64,000 nucleotides of DNA from Moesziomyces globuligerus. Taxonomy: Eukaryota; Basidiomycota; Ustilaginomycetes; Ustilaginales; Ustilaginaceae. Location of the stretch: NCBI GenBank assembly GCA_030849465.1, contig JARVLF010000016.1, positions 1,240,001 to 1,304,000 of the forward strand, read 5' to 3'. Below, piece by piece: positions 28,785 through 38,271 of this stretch. Both the position numbers and the translations under genes were made by a program. The stretch's first letter is position 1; each line of letters starts with the position of its first letter. A model generated the notes under the pieces. It was given only the letters and a program-made list of their open reading frames with translations. It did no database searches and was not told where the DNA came from.

Positions 28785-29374
28785 ATGGCCGAGGTCTCTT
28801 CCACACCTGCGGCCCCAGCGCCCGTCGGCTCCGTCACTGAGCCGTTCGACCTCATCCGTCTGTCGATCTCGGAGCGCGTCTACGTCAAGCTGCGCGGCGA
28901 CCGAGAACTGCGTGGCACTCTGCATGTAAGTCGCACCCCGCCTTTGCTCGATCTAGCCGCGGTTGTAAAGAGGTATTGACAGGCTCCTTGATGCATCTTG
29001 CGGTGGCACAGGCATACGATGGCCATATGAACCTCATCCTGGGCGATGTCGAGGAGACGATCTACGTGGTAGACATCAACGAAGAGAATGGTCAGGAGAC
29101 CGTGCGCGTAAGTACCATTAAGAGCCCTACCAAAGGCTCGAACGAAGCACAAATTCCTGTGGTCATCTGTACTCACTCTGATTCTTGGACTTCACGCTTC
29201 ACAGGTGGTCAAGCGTCAAAGCGAGATGCTCTTTGTCCGTGGAGACAGCGTCATCCTGGTACGTACCGCCCTCCATACCGTCTCTTCGCCGAGCAACGCC
29301 CCTTAATGCTGACCCTCCCCCCAATCCCCTTCCTGCCTTCGTCCCGCCAGGTCTCTCCTCCAGCAAGCACCTGA
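28785..29374 (+). CDS. LSM3: U6 snRNA-associated Sm-like protein LSm3
   Basis: The product is one subunit of the Lsm1-7 (mRNA decay) and Lsm2-8 (U6 snRNP) rings. The 104-aa protein comes from four exons: 28785-28925, 29012-29107, 29205-29258 and 29351-29374. Introns are 86, 97 and 92 nt, all GT-AG, and all fall between codons. Joined, the Sm1 motif reads [20 protein letters not shown] with [13 protein letters not shown], and the Sm2 motif is [15 protein letters not shown]. These match LSm3 rather than other LSm paralogues. Intron density is far above its neighbours. The last exon encodes only seven residues. Confidence 0.94.
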
Positions 29375-30015
29375 TCACCCTCTTCCCACCCCTTGTATTA
29401 CTACATCCGAATCGAGTCGCATCCCATCTGTCCACACTGCTCGCACGCGTTGTGAATGGAGGGACCATAGATTTGATCGACTGGAGGAGCGAAATGCCTA
29501 AGAGTACAAAGTGAGATGCGGGGAGTGTTAAATGCGCCCCGCCGCGCAGAATCAAATCCAGGTATATATGCGGTGACCGATACGAGCCAAAGAGAAGGGG
29601 AAGGGGAGAGAGGGGGGTTCAGGGCTGTGTTAAGTGCGGCCCTGCGCGCTAATACAAGTCGGACAGCTGCTGCCGACGCGGATATACAGAGGTGGAGAGA
29701 GAGAGGGAGAGTGAGAGTGCGGGCAGTGTTAAGTGCGGCCCTACGCGCGATGCAAGGAGAAGGGGGATGAAGTACAGAGAAGGACCATGAGAAGAAATGC
29801 GATGGGAGATGCAGTTGCAGAGAGACGGAAAGAGAAGATATCGATGCTGGTCGAAACCAAGGCATGTGGAAACGGGGATTGGTCAATAGCGCGCAGACTC
29901 GAGTCGAGTCTGCTCGCAGGGTATAATTGTTTGCGACGCAGTCACGTCGGAAACCACCTGACCCGCCCCACCCTGGCACACGACGCAGCAAGGCTACATC
30001 CTGGTGCGGGCCACA
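29375..30015. other. Convergent intergenic region with ~100-bp-spaced repeats
   Basis: This 641-bp region lies between the 3' ends of LSM3 and the PUT2-type gene. It holds three copies of a 23-bp motif (annotated separately) separated by purine-rich (GA) tracts. Weak open frames exist on both strands across the repeats, but their translation is low complexity. Confidence 0.6.
29525..29748. repeat. Three dispersed copies of a 23-bp motif at ~100-bp spacing
   Basis: Copies lie at 29525-29547, 29627-29649 and 29726-29748. The two rightmost share GTGTTAAGTGCGGCCCT followed by one variable base and GCGCGC-like sequence. The first has GTGTTAAATGCGCCCC then CGCGC. Start-to-start distances are 102 and 99 bp. 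The stretches between them are less conserved but are all GA-rich. Confidence 0.85.
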
Positions 30016-31674
30016 TTACTCGAGGTTGCTGGGGTAGATGTGGGTGGCGGGGTCGATGGTGGTCTCCTTGATGGTGCGTGCAGAGACGAAGCGGTAGAAG
30101 ATCGAGATGGAGCCGGCCTTGTCGTTGGTGCCCGAGGCGCGCGCACCGCCGAAGGGCTGCTGGCCCACCACGGCACCGGTGCACTTGTCGTTGTAGTACA
30201 TCATGCCCGAGGCGTTGCGCAGCAGGTTGCTGGCGCGGATGAGAGCATAGCGGTCCGCCGAGAAGATCGAGCCGGTGAGCGCGTACTCGGTGGTCGAGTC
30301 GATGAGCTCGCACGTCTGCTCGAACTCCTCGTCCGGGTAGGCGTAGACGGTGATGACGGGGCCGAAGATCTCGTTGACCATGGTGACCGACTTGGGGTCC
30401 TTGGTCTCGATCACGGTGGGCTGGACGTACCAGCCCTTGGAGTCGTCGCCCTGGCCACCGCAGAGCACCTGGCCGCCCTCCTTCTTGGCCGACTCGATGA
30501 GGCCCATGATCTTCTCAAACGAGTGCTTGGCGATGACGGGGCCCATGAAGTGCTTGAACTGCTCGACGGGGCCGATCGAGATCTGGGCAATCTGGTCGAG
30601 CAGCTTCTGCTTGAACTCGCCCTCCCACATCGACTTGGGCACGTAGAGGCGCGAGAGCGCCGAGCACTTCTGGCCCTGGTACTCGAACGCGGCACGGATC
30701 GACTGGGTGACGGCGGCGTCGACGTTGGCCGACTTGTGGACCATGTGGAAGTTCTTGCCGCCCGTCTCGCCGACGATGCGCGGGTAGCCGCGGTACTTGT
30801 CGAGGTTGTTGCCGATCTGCTTCCAGAGCTGACGGAAGACGTGGGTGGAGCCGGTGAAGTGGAGGCCGGCGAACTCGCGGTGGTTGATGGCGGCGCCGAC
30901 GATCTCCTCGGCGGGGCCGGGGACGAACTGGATGACGCCGTCGGGGAGGCCGGCCTCGCGGAGGATCTCGTAGGCGACGTAGTTCGAGTAGATCGACATG
31001 GGCGAGGGCTTCCAGACGACGACGTTGCCGACCATGGCGGGCGCGCAGATGAGGTTGCCGGCGGCGATGGCGAGGAAGTTGAAGGGCGAGACGGCGAGCA
31101 CAAAGCCCTCGAGCGGGCGGTACTCGGTGCGGTTCCAGGTGTTGGCGGAGCACTCGGGGGGCTGGGTCGAGTAGAGCTCCTGGATGTACTTTGCGCTGAA
31201 GCGGTAGAAGTCGCAGAGCTCTGCGGCGGCGTCGATCTCTGCCTGCCAGACGTTCTTGCCCTGGCCGAGCATGGTGGAGGCGAGCACCTTGTAGCGGTAC
31301 TTGGAGGCGATGAGGTCGGCGGCCTTGAGGAAGATGGCGGCGCGGTCGTTCCAGGGCATGTTCTCCCAGGCGGTCTTGGCCTTGAGGGAGCCCTCGATGG
31401 CCTTCTGGACGAGCGACTCGTCGGCCTCGTGGTAGTTGCAAAGGACGTGCGAGTGGTTCGAGGGGTTGAGCTGCTTGTTGAGCTTGCCGGTCTTGATCTT
31501 CTCGCCGTTGATCACGACGGGGACCTCGAAGGGGCCGGCGGCGATCATCTCGTCGACAGCCTGCTGGAGCTTGATTCGGTCTTCGCTCTTGGGCTCATAG
31601 TTGCGCATGGGCTCGTTCTTGATGGGCGGCAACGAGAAGAGGCCCATCTGGGGCGCCTGAGGTACCGAAGCCAT
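30016..31674 (-). CDS. PUT2: Delta-1-pyrroline-5-carboxylate dehydrogenase (proline catabolism)
   Basis: This ALDH4-family enzyme oxidises pyrroline-5-carboxylate/glutamate semialdehyde to glutamate with NAD, the second step of proline use, normally in mitochondria. From the ATG at 31674 it has 552 aa. Visible signatures are WNRTEYRPLEGFVLAVSPFN, VVWKPSP, the active-site Glu region GETGGKN, the catalytic Cys in YQGQKCSALSR, and NEIFGPVITVYAYPD near the C-terminus. The start was chosen for its strong context (AAAATGGC) and pyrimidine-rich upstream leader. The same frame stays open to an ATG at 31878 whose product would add 68 basic, Ser/Pro-rich residues, so a mitochondrial presequence form is possible. 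No intron. Confidence 0.95.
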   Translation of the reverse strand: MASVPQAPQMGLFSLPPIKNEPMRNYEPKSEDRIKLQQAVDEMIAAGPFEVPVVINGEKIKTGKLNKQLNPSNHSHVLCNYHEADESLVQKAIEGSLKAKTAWENMPWNDRAAIFLKAADLIASKYRYKVLASTMLGQGKNVWQAEIDAAAELCDFYRFSAKYIQELYSTQPPECSANTWNRTEYRPLEGFVLAVSPFNFLAIAAGNLICAPAMVGNVVVWKPSPMSIYSNYVAYEILREAGLPDGVIQFVPGPAEEIVGAAINHREFAGLHFTGSTHVFRQLWKQIGNNLDKYRGYPRIVGETGGKNFHMVHKSANVDAAVTQSIRAAFEYQGQKCSALSRLYVPKSMWEGEFKQKLLDQIAQISIGPVEQFKHFMGPVIAKHSFEKIMGLIESAKKEGGQVLCGGQGDDSKGWYVQPTVIETKDPKSVTMVNEIFGPVITVYAYPDEEFEQTCELIDSTTEYALTGSIFSADRYALIRASNLLRNASGMMYYNDKCTGAVVGQQPFGGARASGTNDKAGSISIFYRFVSARTIKETTIDPATHIYPSNLE

Positions 31675-32661
31675 TTTGAGGGTATGTGACAGTGATGCTA
31701 CACTGGGAGGAGACGAAAGGGAATGAGGTTGGGTTGGGAGAGGGGAAGAGAGGGGAGGGCGTAGATGAGGCTGGGGATGGGCGTGGAATTTATGGCGTTC
31801 TGCCGATGGGGCGAATGGCAAGCCCGAGGAAAGGAGGGGCGCAACGCGGGCTGGCTTGTTGGATATCCGCAGGGTCATCCGACCCAAGCAGCCGTAGCAG
31901 CAGAAAGCGGCGAGGCGCGCGCTCCGCACGGCTCAACTCGACGACTCGGATGGGTGCAAATTTCCTCTTCCCACAGCACGCGCGGGCCAGATGAGGAGAA
32001 CGGTGGGGCCACAGAAGGGTGGGGCCACGGCCAAGTGAGTCAGAGTCACGACCGCTCGCCTCTCCGCTCAAATTTCCTCTAGTCGCTTCTTCCGAAGATG
32101 CACACAGTGCCAGAGTGCCGGAACTTCGATTCTCGCTGCGTGCTTCACCGAGAATGCTCCGCGCCTTCCGCGCCAACACAATGAATCCGAGCCCTTATCG
32201 CGACGTCCCGACCATCGGCGGCCGTCCATTCCACGACGTTCGTGTCGAGAAAGCCACTCGGATCGCGCTGAGCAAAGCCACGACAGATCTAAAGAGCGGC
32301 AAGGCATGTCTGAGCCGAGCAGGATCCGGATTCATCCGTCTGGCTCAACTCAAAAGGGAGAGAGGGGCAGGTGAAATTGCCGGTCAAGTTGCCAGACCCG
32401 CCCCTGCGCGCTCATTCCTGGTCGTTGGCCGGCTCTTGGCAGACACGGCGCTCCGGCTCGAGCACACGCATACTGTAGCCCTCTCGAGTGCCCTTTCTGA
32501 CAGATGGATGCTCCAAGCCCCCTTCATGCCCCGACAGACTCGACGCCGGCTCACGGCATTGGTACAGCCGAAGCGCACAGTACTCTTCTCCCTCCCACGG
32601 ATGATCGTAGTCCAGACAAGAACTCGCGTCAGCGCTTCATCATGTAGCAGGAGTGTCCATT
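31675..32661. other. Intergenic, PUT2-type gene promoter
   Basis: This 987-bp region lies between a leftward start and the 3' end of the next leftward gene. It includes the open in-frame extension of the dehydrogenase up to about 31878. An ATAAAT element on the minus strand near 31788-31795 would place transcription start below that ATG. No other gene is supported. Confidence 0.55.
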
Positions 32662-34539
32662 TCAACGGCGGGGCAGGAAGCTGCGACTGCGATACTGGCG
32701 GGCGATGCGCTGCGAATCGGTGAGCTTGGTCGCCTCCTTGGCGACGTCGTTGCCTCGAGGTGCGGAGCTGTTGCCGAAGCCCAACAAGGTCGAGAGTCGC
32801 TTGCGCGTCTTGTTGTCCTCGCGCACTTCCGCCCTGCTGGGTCTGGCATCGTCGTAGATCATCTCTCTTGGTGTGGCGTCGCGCTGCGGCGTGGCTCGGC
32901 GATGTGGACGTGCTGCCTCTCGGCGGCGAGGAAGCGTGTCGCCCGTATACGAGTTGGCGTCTTCGTCGGTGGTGTCCGAGAGGACCGATTCGGTGTCTCG
33001 CGCAAAGCCGGGCATGGGCATGGCGAGCATCTGTTCTTCGCGGTCGGGCGCTTGCTGGCGTTTCTCCTCGAGCCACTGGCGCATCGGGTCGGAAGACGCT
33101 TCGAACGCCGCCGACACATTCGCATATCCACCGCGGGCGCCGAATACGGCCATCAGACTGGCGAGCGCCAGACCCGCATCGAACACATCCCCACCCTCGT
33201 CCTCGCCCGCTTCCCGCGCGCTGCTCTCTTCGAACGTGAACGATCCGATCCGCGTCGTCGGGTCCGGCTCACCATGCATATTGTGCGGACGAGTCGATGA
33301 CACCGGGACCGCCTTTCGGAACTCGCCCACCTGCACCTCGCTCTCGCCCCAGCAGCGGAAGAGCGCAAGCGCGTGCCTGTCCATCTTCCACAGCAGGCGC
33401 GAGCCGTCCTTGAGGATGAGGTGCCAGTCGTGCTTGAAGAGCCGGTGGCCGGCGTGCATCGTCGCGCCGATGCCCGAGCCGCGCCGAAAGTCGTAGCTGT
33501 TCTTGATGGCTTCCTGACGCACCTCCCAGCCGGGCCTGCCGAGCGCCTTGCTCGTACGCCATGCCTTCTTGCTCCACGCCACCGCCTGCGATGATGGGGC
33601 AGCGTCGTCGAGGCCTGTGAGGACGGCTTTCCATCCGACCATCTGGCGCGGGATACGCACGCTGAACGCAGGCCGCCCCGCCGAGCGCATCCATACTTGG
33701 AAGCCGGGCAGCTTGTCGTCCTCGAACAGATCGTACGTGATGCCTGTCGTGTCCGGCTGGGCTGCGGACAGATCGGCGTCACTTTGAGCGGCGTCGTCTT
33801 GCTGAAGCTGAGAGCTGCCCGTCCAGGAAAGTCGGGTGTGGGCGGAATGCGACTCTCGTGACAAAGGAGAGCACTCCTGCGGTGGAAACGTGGATGTATG
33901 CGGTGCAGCTTCTGGCGAGGCTATTGCGTGGTGCAGCGAAAGGCTTGGGTGTCGCTGGTCAGATGAGGCAGAGGTCATGACATGCGTGTTGTCGAGATTG
34001 CGCTGGTCTCCTGGCTCTGATCCGGGCTCGATGGTCGTATACGCCATCGCGGAACTCACGAAGTCCCACGTGGCCGTCTCCTGCTCTACTGGACAAGGCG
34101 CTACGCTCTCTGCCTCGTCCGGCAGTGCGTTTTGTTGGTATGGCAGCGACAGCACCGGACTGTCGATGTGAATGAAATGGTTGCTGCTTGGTGGTAGGGT
34201 TTGCTGATCGACGTAAGCCGCCGGGGCCAAAGTCTGGAGGTACTCGCTCGTGAGTTGCACCGATGGCCTGCTTTGAAACGCAGCCAGGTCCCGATGTGCC
34301 TCTACATCTTTCTCGGTCGTGGGTTTTACATCATGCTGGAGGATATGCATCTGCTCTGTCCGTGGCTCGTTGTGCTTGACCCATGGGAATAAGCCGCTGA
34401 ATCCCGCATTGGCCGCCAGTGCCACTGGCTCAAAGGAGAGGTCGATCTGTGGCGGTGTTTCTGGGCTCCTTGAGCGACACTGCTCTAAGCTCGAAGCTCC
34501 CGACCGCCTGTTCAGTGATGTATCGTTGAGCGTCGACAT
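32662..34539 (-). CDS. Hypothetical protein, 625 aa, with one compact central domain
   Basis: I do not recognise this gene. It is a single exon; the ATG at 34539 (MSTLNDTSLNRRSG) was chosen because the frame upstream has no further ATG. The first 290 residues are Ser/Gln/His-rich and look disordered. A folded-looking block lies at about 33270-33740 (ITYDLFEDDKLPGFQVWMRS, RQMVGWKAVLTG, SYDFRRGSGIGATMHAGHRL, WHLILKDGSRLLWKMDRHAL). Its tryptophans and alternating beta-like strands suggest a beta-rich domain. A charged, disordered C-terminus ends in Arg-rich sequence. No signal peptide or membrane segment is seen. It probably belongs to a fungus-restricted family; function unknown. Confidence 0.75.
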   Translation of the reverse strand: MSTLNDTSLNRRSGASSLEQCRSRSPETPPQIDLSFEPVALAANAGFSGLFPWVKHNEPRTEQMHILQHDVKPTTEKDVEAHRDLAAFQSRPSVQLTSEYLQTLAPAAYVDQQTLPPSSNHFIHIDSPVLSLPYQQNALPDEAESVAPCPVEQETATWDFVSSAMAYTTIEPGSEPGDQRNLDNTHVMTSASSDQRHPSLSLHHAIASPEAAPHTSTFPPQECSPLSRESHSAHTRLSWTGSSQLQQDDAAQSDADLSAAQPDTTGITYDLFEDDKLPGFQVWMRSAGRPAFSVRIPRQMVGWKAVLTGLDDAAPSSQAVAWSKKAWRTSKALGRPGWEVRQEAIKNSYDFRRGSGIGATMHAGHRLFKHDWHLILKDGSRLLWKMDRHALALFRCWGESEVQVGEFRKAVPVSSTRPHNMHGEPDPTTRIGSFTFEESSAREAGEDEGGDVFDAGLALASLMAVFGARGGYANVSAAFEASSDPMRQWLEEKRQQAPDREEQMLAMPMPGFARDTESVLSDTTDEDANSYTGDTLPRRREAARPHRRATPQRDATPREMIYDDARPSRAEVREDNKTRKRLSTLLGFGNSSAPRGNDVAKEATKLTDSQRIARQYRSRSFLPRR

Positions 34540-35200
34540 TGTTCGTGGTGGTAAGAGAGAGAAGAAGAGCTGGTGGTGTGGGTCGAGTGGCTTATGAAGC
34601 GGCTTGCGCAAGTGTGGGGAAGCGGGTGGGGCCGAGGCCACGCTTCATCAGCGCCCCGGCGGTGCGGTTGCACTGCAGCCTCGTGCATCGTCAGCCACAC
34701 GCACGTTTGACCGAATCTTGGGCTGCACTCAACCCACCAACGCCCAGTTCACTCGCAACAAAGCCTTGAACCACACGACTCGCCCTAGAGCACACGCTGA
34801 GCTCAAGACCCTGGTTCGGCATGATCCAATCGTTTCGCTTCGAGAGCACTTGCCGAACGGCGTTCGGAATATTTTTGGACAGCGTGCAAGCCTGCATCGC
34901 TGCGCCCCCCGCGCGAGCAGATTTATTCGCCGACCACACGGCGAATCCCAAAAAATTCCCCCTTACACAGCCTCTCTCTTCAGCCCGCGTGGAGTCCAAC
35001 ACAGCCCAGCCCACCATGGCACCTGCCCTCGCCCCGAATTCTTTCTTCCGACGGCCAAATCACCACGCCGCGCGAAGCAGAGTAATTGTAACAGTGATTG
35101 ATCGGAAACAAGAAGCCAATGTTGTGGGGACAAAAAACTACAGATGGATGAAGGAAAGAGATACACACGTGGCGACGACCATGTGTAGAAGAGCGGCCAC
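34540..35200. other. Intergenic, promoter of the 625-aa protein and NOG1 3' flank
   Basis: This is 661 bp with no supported ORF, repeat or RNA gene. Confidence 0.55.
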
Positions 35201-37303
35201 TTAACGCGACCTCGAAGTGCCCTTGCCACGCTTGCCGGCGAAGAGCCACTTGGGCTTCTTCTCCTTGATGGCGCGATCCGACTCGCCCGCCTTGGCGTGC
35301 CAGTTGCCCGGACGAAGCGCGAGCTCGCGCAGCTTCCTCGCCTTTTCCAGCTGCTCCGAGTTCTTGAGACCTGCCAGCTGTCGGTCGGAAGCAGAGACGC
35401 GCGCCGGGCCTGCACGCGCGCTCACGTGGCCACCGGCCCGGTTGACCGGCGCCGTTGTCGACGACAGCAACCTGCCGCCGACGTTGCTCTTGCGTGCCTT
35501 CCTCGAGACGCTCGTATCGGCCTCCTCGGTCTCCATCTCCTCATCATCGTCATCCTCCCAGGACTCCTCCTCGTCCTCGTCCATCTCCTCATCGTCGTCG
35601 TCGTCGCCACCGGAACGCTTGCGCTTGCCGCCCGTCAGACCCTTGGCCTTGGCCAGCATCTCGGCGCGCGCGGTGACGCTGCTCGGGTCGACGCCGATCT
35701 CGCGCATGCGCTCGGCCATCTGCGAGAGCGTGCGCTCCTGGAACTTGCGCGGCACGCGCGCCTGGTTCTTGACCATGCTGCGGTCCTGCGCCGCCAGCTT
35801 GGCCTTCTGCTGGCGCTCGCGGATCGCCGCCGCCGCCGTGCGGATCGCCTCCTCCTCCTCGTCGACCACCTCGTCGTCGCTCTCGGCGTAGAAGCCCTCG
35901 GCCTCCAGCTTCTCCTCCTCGCGCTCCAGCGCATCCAGCTTGTCCAGGATGTCCGGGTCCACAAAGTCGGCGATGTTCTTGCCCTCGTAGATCTCGGGGA
36001 TGTGGTCGTACTTCCACTCGTCGTTGGCCAGCATGTAGTCGCGCTTGATGTCGATGTTGAACACGCCCGCGCCGCCATTCTCCTCCTGCTCGTCGCGCAG
36101 CGTCTTGCGGCGCTCGGGGTCCTTGGCATCGTACTTCTTGGCCGAGCCGTTGGCGATCGCCTCGGGGATGAACGCCGAGCGCTCCACCTCGTCACGCGAC
36201 TTGGGCTGCGCCACGTGCAGACGGTTGAGCACCGCGTTGATCTTGCTGCCCTTCATCTTGGTCTCGACACGCGAGGCCAGCAGCACGTCGCACGCCAGGT
36301 TGCGCGCCTCCATCACGCCCTCGTCCGTATATGTGCTGAGCTCGGCGAGCTGCACCTTGCCCTCGCTCTCGTCGATGATGCTCTGCACCAGCGCCGCCCG
36401 CTCCGGCTCGAGGTCCGACATGCGCTTAGCGTCCGTCTTGTTGATCGCCAGGATGCACGGCTTGTTGGCAAACAGCGGCTTGATGCTGTTGAACAGCTGC
36501 ACCTGCGCCTCGATCGTGTAGCCGCACTGCTCCGACAGATCCATAAAGTACAGCACCGCCGCACGCAGGTGCGCCAGCGCCGTGATCGACTGCATCTCGA
36601 TCGTGTTCATCTCCTCCAGCGGGTGGTCGAGGATACCGGGCGTGTCGATGACCTGCCATCGCAGGTACTTGTAGTCCATGTGTCCTACGAAGAGCGACTT
36701 TGTTGTGAAGGCGTACGGCTTGACATCAACGTCCGAGCGTGTCACCTTGTTGAGGAAGCTCGACTTGCCCACGTTCGGGTAGCCGCAGATCAGCAGCGTA
36801 CGGGTACTGGGGTCGATGGGCGGCAGACGCGACATGTGCTGGCGCACCTGTTCGAGGTAGGCCAGAGGGTCCTTCTGGCGCTTCATGATGGTGGCCATGC
36901 GACCGAGCGCAGCGCGCTTGAGCTGCTTGCATCGGTAGAGCGAGTCGCCGAACTTGATGAGGCGGATGTAGTCCTTGGAGACCTGCTCGATGAGGTGCTT
37001 GGCCGTGTTGAGCTGACCGAGGGCGAGCTTGTAGTGGTTCTTGTCGTACAGCACGTTGAGCAGCGACGAGACGAAGGGGTGAAGGTTGTCCATGATGGGG
37101 AACTCCTTCAGGATGGCGTCGAGCTTCTCACCAAACGCATCCTTGGTGAACATGACCTTGCGCATGTAAAACGAGCGGATACGCGTGATCTTCCATCCTG
37201 GGTGCACGACGGTAGGCGTCTTTCGCTGCGTCTTGGAAAGAACGATGTCCAGGAAGTCGTTGGCGGTCGGAACCGGCGCGATCGTGGTCTTGATGGTCGC
37301 CAT
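35201..37303 (-). CDS. NOG1: Nucleolar GTP-binding protein 1 (60S ribosome biogenesis)
   Basis: This 700-aa Obg-class GTPase joins pre-60S particles in the nucleolus and is released in the cytoplasm. It is intronless, starting [19 protein letters not shown], the conserved NOG1 N-terminus. The N-terminal helical bundle is followed by the G domain: G1 GYPNVGKSS at residues 174-182, G2-region [15 protein letters not shown]3 DTPGILDHP and G4 NKTD. After the G domain come the conserved EMN-type and acidic segments, then a Lys/Arg-rich C-terminus with an Asp/Glu-rich block near 35520-35610. Length is close to yeast Nog1 (647 aa), slightly extended by the acidic region. Confidence 0.96.
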   Translation of the reverse strand: MATIKTTIAPVPTANDFLDIVLSKTQRKTPTVVHPGWKITRIRSFYMRKVMFTKDAFGEKLDAILKEFPIMDNLHPFVSSLLNVLYDKNHYKLALGQLNTAKHLIEQVSKDYIRLIKFGDSLYRCKQLKRAALGRMATIMKRQKDPLAYLEQVRQHMSRLPPIDPSTRTLLICGYPNVGKSSFLNKVTRSDVDVKPYAFTTKSLFVGHMDYKYLRWQVIDTPGILDHPLEEMNTIEMQSITALAHLRAAVLYFMDLSEQCGYTIEAQVQLFNSIKPLFANKPCILAINKTDAKRMSDLEPERAALVQSIIDESEGKVQLAELSTYTDEGVMEARNLACDVLLASRVETKMKGSKINAVLNRLHVAQPKSRDEVERSAFIPEAIANGSAKKYDAKDPERRKTLRDEQEENGGAGVFNIDIKRDYMLANDEWKYDHIPEIYEGKNIADFVDPDILDKLDALEREEEKLEAEGFYAESDDEVVDEEEEAIRTAAAAIRERQQKAKLAAQDRSMVKNQARVPRKFQERTLSQMAERMREIGVDPSSVTARAEMLAKAKGLTGGKRKRSGGDDDDDEEMDEDEEESWEDDDDEEMETEEADTSVSRKARKSNVGGRLLSSTTAPVNRAGGHVSARAGPARVSASDRQLAGLKNSEQLEKARKLRELALRPGNWHAKAGESDRAIKEKKPKWLFAGKRGKGTSRSR

Positions 37304-38271
37304 CTTTGTATGCTGAGCCGGACCGGGTGCGGTGTAGATTCGTTCTGAGCTTTGCGTCTAGATTTCAGCCAGGTCGTCGGACTGCTGTGTGAGGAAGGGA
37401 CTGCTTTGATGGACAGAAAGGACCGTAAGGATGCAAAGAATCGCTTCCGCGCTGCGAACCTTGCAAATGGGCCGGAACGACGGTGGATGGTCGGGGGCGC
37501 GTGTCGATAGCCAGTTGGGGTGGCTGTAGGTTGACAAGCTCCTTAACTGCGTGGGGTTGATCTTGTCTTGCCTGCTCCAGGATGCTAGGATGGAGGAGTC
37601 GGTGGGGCACAAGCAAGAAGAGGTTGAGAAGGCGCTCAGGGTTGCAGCCACTGGACACGGCTCAGCAGAGGAGCGCGAGTGTTCAACTGCAGCTGCGCGG
37701 CGGGCGTATCCCAAAATTTTTGAGAAAAAAGTTCGGTTCTAGCGAGGCAAAAAGCCAAAGTTGCCATTTCGCGCTCCTCGCTGATGGAGCCGCCAACGAA
37801 TGCAGGCGGAGCGCCTTCTCTTGGAAAAAAAATCTGAGGAAAGCGTGGACCCTTCACCGGAAGTCGGAAGGCAACTTCAGGTGGGCTCAAAACCCTGCAT
37901 CATGCCTCCCGTGCGAGATGCGCTTGAAGCTCTAACAATGATGAACCCTTGCTTCTTGGTCCACAGCACACGAGCACAGGATCTTGACTGCACTCACATT
38001 CAGAGGTTACGACGCTGGTAGAAGCTCGTCATGGTGGCCAAGGAGACAAGCTGGACAAGGCTCTGTCGACGCTAGCAGACGGGGGTCTTCATGGGTCCTT
38101 GTTGACAATCTAGAGAGGGCGAAAGTTACATGCGGATGGACGAACGATTCACGGACTGATGGCGGTCGGCTCGGAGAGGCATATCGAGAGGCGCGTGGAG
38201 CGGAAGCGTAAGTGGCCCTTCGTCTGTTCGGCTACGGAGGTTGACTCTCAAATACTGCGTCCGCGCCCTTA
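37304..38271. other. Intergenic, NOG1 promoter and carrier gene 3' flank
   Basis: This is a 968-bp interval. Short open frames on both strands are not protein-like. It contains a run of A (about 37825-37834) but no identifiable element. Confidence 0.55.

Noticed and set aside
29401..29991. 196-aa minus-strand frame carrying repeated RRAALNT-like peptides
   Set aside because: Short, low complexity and overlapping the 3' flanks of two genes; kept only as a repeat observation.
30004..31689. 561-aa open frame antisense to P5C dehydrogenase
   Set aside because: Same codon-bias shadow effect; composition is not protein-like.
35297..37348. 683-aa open frame antisense to NOG1
   Set aside because: Shadow of a GC-rich gene; Leu/Val/Arg/His low-complexity translation.
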